A stretch of DNA of 8,750 nucleotides from Chloroflexota bacterium (GTDB taxonomy: Bacteria; Chloroflexota; Dehalococcoidia; GIF9; UBA5629): NCBI GenBank assembly GCA_026389675.1, contig JAPLHJ010000136.1:1-8750 (forward strand), in the 5' to 3' direction. Position numbers and translations under genes: made by a program. Below the pieces are notes generated by a model. It did not search any database, had not been told where the DNA came from, and saw only the letters and a list, made by a program, of their open reading frames with translations. Shown here one piece after another: positions 5,935-8,750 of this stretch; the stretch's first letter is position 1; every line of letters begins with the position of its first letter.

Positions 5935-6303
5935 TTACCAACTGCCGAAGACAGAAGTATAGCCAAACGCCAGCCTGAGCAGCATATACCCCAGGAATAT
6001 GATGCCTGATATGAATATCCACAGGCACAACATGCGCCAGAAAAGCCCCCAGGCCAGGCCCCAGGTAGGTTTAACATCCACCTGCCTGTGGTGCACCGGG
6101 TCGGGGGCCACAACAGGGGTAACCACCTGTTGCGGCATCGCCATACCGGTCATCATCGGCGCGGGCCCGGCTATACCGGTTACAATCGGCACATGTGGCA
6201 TGGGACGCTGGACTGCTCCCAGGTGGGCTCCGCAGGACACACAAAATTGCTGATTAGCGGCGTTCTGCGAGCCGCAATTCTGGCAAGTAACCATCTGCTG
6301 CAT
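5935..6303 (-). CDS. zinc-ribbon, single-pass membrane protein of unknown function
   Basis: A 122-residue protein in three parts. Residues 7-24 form a four-cysteine zinc ribbon (C7, C10, C21, C24; CQNCGSQN...FCVSCGAHLG) resembling the common zinc-ribbon_2-type domain. Residues about 30-75 are a low-complexity linker rich in proline, methionine, valine and glycine with a short internal repeat. Residues about 87-112 are a hydrophobic, tryptophan-rich membrane segment followed by a short tail. Such zinc ribbon plus membrane segment proteins are widespread and mostly uncharacterised; no function is claimed. If the tail is the only anchor, the ribbon most likely faces the cytoplasm. The ATG at 6303 is supported by AGGCGGTGA a few bases upstream; a second ATG three codons later is less well placed. 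Transcription ends at the intrinsic terminator downstream. Confidence 0.8.
   Translation of the reverse strand: MQQMVTCQNCGSQNAANQQFCVSCGAHLGAVQRPMPHVPIVTGIAGPAPMMTGMAMPQQVVTPVVAPDPVHHRQVDVKPTWGLAWGLFWRMLCLWIFISGIIFLGYMLLRLAFGYTSVFGSW
6141..6190 (-). repeat. 30-bp-period imperfect repeat in the zinc-ribbon protein linker
   Basis: Positions 6141-6160 and 6171-6190 agree at 17 of 20 bases, with TACCGGT in both. They encode similar valine/threonine/glycine/proline/methionine stretches (PIVTGIAGP and PMMTGMAMP) in the linker between ribbon and membrane segment. It marks a flexible region expanded by duplication. Confidence 0.55.
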
Positions 6304-6329
6304 ATTTCACCGCCTGAGCTTTTAATTGC

Positions 6330-6358
6330 ATTATATACAGGGTTTTGCAGTATATCAA
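6330..6358 (-). promoter_or_regulatory. strong sigma-70-type promoter of the zinc-ribbon gene
   Basis: TTGATA (6358-6353) and a perfect TATAAT (6335-6330) are spaced by 17 bases on the - strand. The predicted start leaves a leader of about 20 bases holding a good ribosome binding site (AGGCGGTGA) before the ATG at 6303. It is the best consensus promoter in the window, divergent from the thiL promoter about 45 bases away. Confidence 0.8.
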
Positions 6359-6397
6359 GGTTTCCCGGCTTTTTCTTCCTTCCCGCACGTCCCCCTG

Positions 6398-6406
6398 TGT
6401 TATAAT
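6398..6406 (+). promoter_or_regulatory. extended -10 promoter of the thiL-tsaE-tsaB operon
   Basis: TGTTATAAT, a perfect extended -10 element, ends six bases before the thiL ATG at 6413. Transcription normally starts about seven bases after a -10 box, i.e. on the A of this ATG, so the mRNA is predicted to be leaderless. No convincing -35 box or ribosome binding site is present, consistent with that. Confidence 0.7.
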
Positions 6407-6412
6407 CACGTC

Positions 6413-7420
6413 ATGCGCATAGCGGAAATAGGCGAGTTCGGACTCATCTCGAAGATAGCCTCACTTATCGATGCTGAGGGCGACAGGCAGTCACCCGCCC
6501 GCAGGGATTTGTTGCTGGGCATCGGTGATGATGCGGCTGCCTGGAAGAGCCCCGGGGGAATCGAGCTTATCACTACCGATATACTGGTGGAAGACGTGCA
6601 TTTCGATTTCTCTTATACCGGCTGGAAAGATTTGGGCTGGAAATCCATGGCCATCAATATCAGCGATATAAACTCCATGGGCGGCAGGCCGCGCTATGCC
6701 CTGGCTTCACTGGCGCTGCCCGGCCGCCGCAAGGCCGAAGACGTGCTGGACCTGTACCGGGGGATACTTGAGATATCCAACAAATACGGCGTAGCTGTGG
6801 CCGGAGGCAATGTCTCTGCCTCGGACAAGGTCGTCATCAATATCACCTTAACAGGGATAGCCGGAGGGGACATGCTGACCCGCGCCTCGGCCCAACCCGG
6901 CGACCTGGTAGCAGTATTCGGCTTCCCCGGCCTGTCGGCAGCCGGCCATAAGGCGCTCTCTCAGTTTATTAACCTGGATTCCGAAGCACTGCAACTGTTT
7001 AAAAACGCCCACCTGCGGCCGGCGCCGGATTTTAACAGCGGCCCGCTGCTGGCAGACCTTGGTGTCAGGACGGCCATCGATATCAGCGACGGGCTGGCGG
7101 CCGACCTGACCCATATCTGCGTGGCCAGCGGAGTAGCGGCCACACTGCACACGTGTAAATTGCCCGTCCATCCCCTGCTGACAAAATATTTTGGACGCGA
7201 CAGCCTCAGGATATCACTGGCCGGCGGCGAGGATTACGAACTGCTCTTCACAGCTACACCGGAAGTAATGAAAAGGGTCATTGCCGCATTCCACCCGGCT
7301 CCCGTTATTATCGGAGAGATAACACCGGGTAAACCGCACGCGGTATCATTGCTTGACGAGGGGGGAAACCCCGTCCACATCGATTTCGGCGGCTGGGACC
7401 ATTACAAGCACCCAGATTAA
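6413..7420 (+). CDS. thiL: thiamine-monophosphate kinase
   Basis: ThiL phosphorylates thiamine monophosphate with ATP to thiamine diphosphate, the final step of de novo cofactor synthesis. The 335 residues show the PurM/AIR-synthase fold signatures in order: GIGDDAA (36-42), TTDILVEDVHFDF (54-66), NISDINSMGG (82-91), GGNVSAS (131-137), DISDGLAADL (223-232) and AGGEDYELLF (270-279). The metal and phosphate aspartates are present except that the usual GGD at position 133 is GGN. The start at 6413 is chosen because the family N-terminus begins MRIAEIGEFGLI. A longer frame from 6326 adds 29 unrelated residues and runs through the promoter. First gene of a + strand operon with tsaE and tsaB; tsaE starts 8 bases after its stop. 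Adjacency of thiL and tsaE-type genes is known in other bacteria. Confidence 0.95.
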   Translation: MRIAEIGEFGLISKIASLIDAEGDRQSPARRDLLLGIGDDAAAWKSPGGIELITTDILVEDVHFDFSYTGWKDLGWKSMAINISDINSMGGRPRYALASLALPGRRKAEDVLDLYRGILEISNKYGVAVAGGNVSASDKVVINITLTGIAGGDMLTRASAQPGDLVAVFGFPGLSAAGHKALSQFINLDSEALQLFKNAHLRPAPDFNSGPLLADLGVRTAIDISDGLAADLTHICVASGVAATLHTCKLPVHPLLTKYFGRDSLRISLAGGEDYELLFTATPEVMKRVIAAFHPAPVIIGEITPGKPHAVSLLDEGGNPVHIDFGGWDHYKHPD

Positions 7421-7428
7421 CTAATGAC

Positions 7429-7899
7429 ATGGCTCATTTGACGGTCACCACGCACAGCCCGGAGCAAACCCGCAGGCTTGGCCGCTTCATCGGTGAACTG
7501 GCACAGGGTAACGACCTTTACCTGCTGAAAGGAAACCTCGGCACGGGCAAGACCCACCTGGTACAGGGCATTGCCTTCGGGTTGGGCATCCGGGAATACG
7601 CCTGCAGCCCTTCATTCATGATAGCGCGTGAATACCGTGGCCGCCTGGCGCTTTATCACCTCGACTTATACCGGCTCGACCATATCGAGGAGATAACCGA
7701 CCTCGGCCTGGACGAATATTTCCGCGCTGACGCGGTCTGCGCCATCGAATGGGCTGAGAAGGGCAGCGGAGTGTTGCCGCAGGATAACCTGACTATCGAA
7801 CTTAAGCACCTGCCCGGCGATGGCCGGGAAATCACCTTCCTGCCGCGTGGACTTCGCTATGATAACCTGGCCATGGCAATTATGAACGCGCTGGCGTAG
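7429..7899 (+). CDS. tsaE: tRNA t6A37 biosynthesis ATPase TsaE (YjeE)
   Basis: TsaE is the small P-loop ATPase that drives multiple turnover of the TsaB-TsaD complex making N6-threonylcarbamoyladenosine at position 37 of ANN-decoding tRNAs. The 156 residues carry the Walker A loop GNLGTGKT (35-42), the switch-like SPSFMI (60-65; usually SPTF), HLDLYRL (77-83), LGLDEY (92-97) and IEWAE (106-110), all in the usual family spacing. No Shine-Dalgarno sequence precedes the ATG, and the gap to thiL is only 8 bases, so translation is probably coupled to thiL. The tsaD and tsaC partners are not in this window. Confidence 0.94.
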   Translation: MAHLTVTTHSPEQTRRLGRFIGELAQGNDLYLLKGNLGTGKTHLVQGIAFGLGIREYACSPSFMIAREYRGRLALYHLDLYRLDHIEEITDLGLDEYFRADAVCAIEWAEKGSGVLPQDNLTIELKHLPGDGREITFLPRGLRYDNLAMAIMNALA

Positions 7900-7913
7900 G
7901 ATAGAGAGATAGC

Positions 7914-8594
7914 ATGGAAATCAGCATAGATACTTCTACAGCCTGGGGCGGGACCGCCCTGTCACAGGACGGGAACCTTCTGGCGGAGCTTACCTGGCGG
8001 CCCGGGCAGAACCACACCTCGGAGCTCTTCCCGAATATCGAGCGCCTGCTGCAGACGGCAAAATCGGATATTAAATCTCTATCTGCCGTGTTCGTCGCCA
8101 TCGGCCCGGGCAGCTTTAACGGGCTGCGCGCAGGCATCAGCGCAGCCAAAGGCCTGGCCTTCTCACTCAAAATACCGCTGGTGGGCATAAGCACACTCGA
8201 GGCGGAAGCATTGCCTTTCGCCTTTAGCGGGCTGCCACTTTGCCCCATCCACGACGCCGGCAGGTGTGAAATAGCCGCCGCACTTTACCACCATACCGGA
8301 AGATGGCAACGGCTGAAAGAGGAATATCTCACTACCGTTGAATCATTATGCGCAGAGATCAGCGCGAAGACCATATTTTGCGGTGAGATACCGCCGGCAG
8401 CGGTTGACCAGATCCTCACTTCGCTGGGGGAAAATGCTGTGATTCCCAGGTGGGAGCAACGCCTCAGGAGGCCGGGGTATATCGCCTATCTTGGCTGGCA
8501 ACGGCTGAAATCCGGTAGGACAGACAGTATAGCCACGCTGCAGCCCATTTACCTGAGACAGCCTCCTATAACACAGCGTAAAAAGAAATACTGA
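7914..8594 (+). CDS. tsaB: tRNA t6A37 biosynthesis dimerisation protein TsaB (YeaZ)
   Basis: TsaB is the ASKHA-fold partner of TsaD in t6A synthesis; it lacks catalysis itself but is required for the complex with TsaE. The 226 residues begin with the family strand MEISIDTST (DTST at 6-9), then NHTSELFP (33-40), and VAIGPGSFNGLRAGISAAKG (61-80) with GISTLEAEA after it. The common GPGSFTGLR motif has asparagine instead of threonine at position 69. The C-terminal half is less conserved, as usual. The gene starts 14 bases after the tsaE stop; AGGA overlaps the tsaE stop and GAGAG sits about five bases before the ATG. It ends with a basic tail. A - strand frame overlaps its last 29 bases. Confidence 0.93.
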   Translation: MEISIDTSTAWGGTALSQDGNLLAELTWRPGQNHTSELFPNIERLLQTAKSDIKSLSAVFVAIGPGSFNGLRAGISAAKGLAFSLKIPLVGISTLEAEALPFAFSGLPLCPIHDAGRCEIAAALYHHTGRWQRLKEEYLTTVESLCAEISAKTIFCGEIPPAAVDQILTSLGENAVIPRWEQRLRRPGYIAYLGWQRLKSGRTDSIATLQPIYLRQPPITQRKKKY

Positions 8595-8748
8595 TATTCA
8601 TTGCCTGTAAATTTGACCCAGTCATATGTAACAGTGAAAGTATAATCGAACCAAAGGTAGACATAAGCCAGTTCAATGCATTGGAAGCCGCCAGCAAATC
8701 ACTTAGCCAGTTCAGCACCGGGTAAATGTCAAAGAGTATCACCATCAG
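8566..8748 (-). CDS. C-terminal part of a hydrophobic, probable membrane protein (partial)
   Basis: A - strand frame is open from the right edge for 60 codons to a TAG at 8568-8566. It is strongly hydrophobic (for example VILFDIYPVLNWLSDLL, then STFGSIILSLLHM), consistent with one or two membrane segments, and the first half uses G/C-ending codons like its neighbours. The last codons are AT-richer. An ATG at 8745-8743 could be either an internal methionine or the start of a 59-residue protein; the window edge hides this. It converges on tsaB and overlaps it by 29 bases. I do not recognise the family. The + strand is also open here but has no start codon and no resemblance to a known C-terminus, so the - strand reading is preferred. 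Confidence 0.45.
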   Translation of the reverse strand: MMVILFDIYPVLNWLSDLLAASNALNWLMSTFGSIILSLLHMTGSNLQAMNISISFYAVL

Positions 8749-8750
8749 CA

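Noticed and set aside
6326..6412. N-terminal extension of ThiL to 364 residues
   Set aside because: It would be translated through the TGTTATAAT promoter, and the added residues match nothing in ThiL; the family begins near MRIAEIGEFG.
8595..8733. Open + strand frame after tsaB as a possible next operon gene, such as rimI or tsaD
   Set aside because: It has no start codon, ends in a stop before the window edge, and shows no acetyltransferase or TsaD motif.
1..8750. CRISPR array, insertion sequence, tRNA or toxin-antitoxin pair
   Set aside because: No regularly spaced repeats, terminal inverted repeats with transposase, tRNA-like cloverleaf or paired small toxin genes were seen on reading both strands.

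Overview
The window is about 55% GC and holds a compact set of bacterial housekeeping genes on both strands. Most probably it comes from a Chloroflexota-type genome, perhaps Dehalococcoidia. That placement is an inference from the long Alu-containing SRP RNA, the rsmA-ispE overlap, the small zinc-ribbon membrane protein and the general feel of the proteins; no phylogenetic marker was compared. No mobile element, CRISPR array, phage gene or tRNA was seen, and nothing suggests recent transfer.

Left part (1-3990). The 3' end of a CPBP-family membrane protease gene is followed 18 bases later by a CCA-adding enzyme / poly(A) polymerase-family gene, both on the + strand. Converging on them from the - strand is a block read as SRP RNA (ffs), rsmA, ispE and an unreported 36-codon small ORF. 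rsmA and ispE overlap by 7 bases if ispE uses its GTG start. The SRP RNA is the large form (about 268 nt, with Alu and S domains). It has a good sigma-70-like promoter directly behind the upstream phosphoesterase gene, and a U-run follows its terminal helix.

Middle part (3989-6410). A YfcE-like metallophosphoesterase (-) and a gamma-glutamylcyclotransferase-fold protein (+) are divergent. Their 81-base shared control region carries an 8-base perfect inverted repeat placed symmetrically against the two -10 boxes. Next come a membrane-anchored cyclophilin (-) and a zinc-ribbon single-pass membrane protein (-), separated by an intrinsic terminator. The zinc-ribbon gene has a near-consensus promoter and a good ribosome binding site.

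Right part (6398-8750). thiL, tsaE and tsaB form a tight + strand operon. It combines the last step of thiamine diphosphate synthesis with two components of the t6A37 tRNA-modification machinery. Its promoter, an extended -10 element, ends 6 bases before the thiL ATG, so the mRNA is predicted to be leaderless. The window ends in a - strand reading frame for a hydrophobic protein that overlaps the tsaB 3' end.

Much of the region serves RNA and translation: CCA addition, 16S rRNA dimethylation, SRP RNA, t6A synthesis and a peptidyl-prolyl isomerase. No obviously new multi-gene system is visible. The points most worth a second look are the promoter-on-start-codon (leaderless) architecture, the symmetric divergent operator, the SRP RNA heading the rsmA-ispE block, and the small ORF after ispE.
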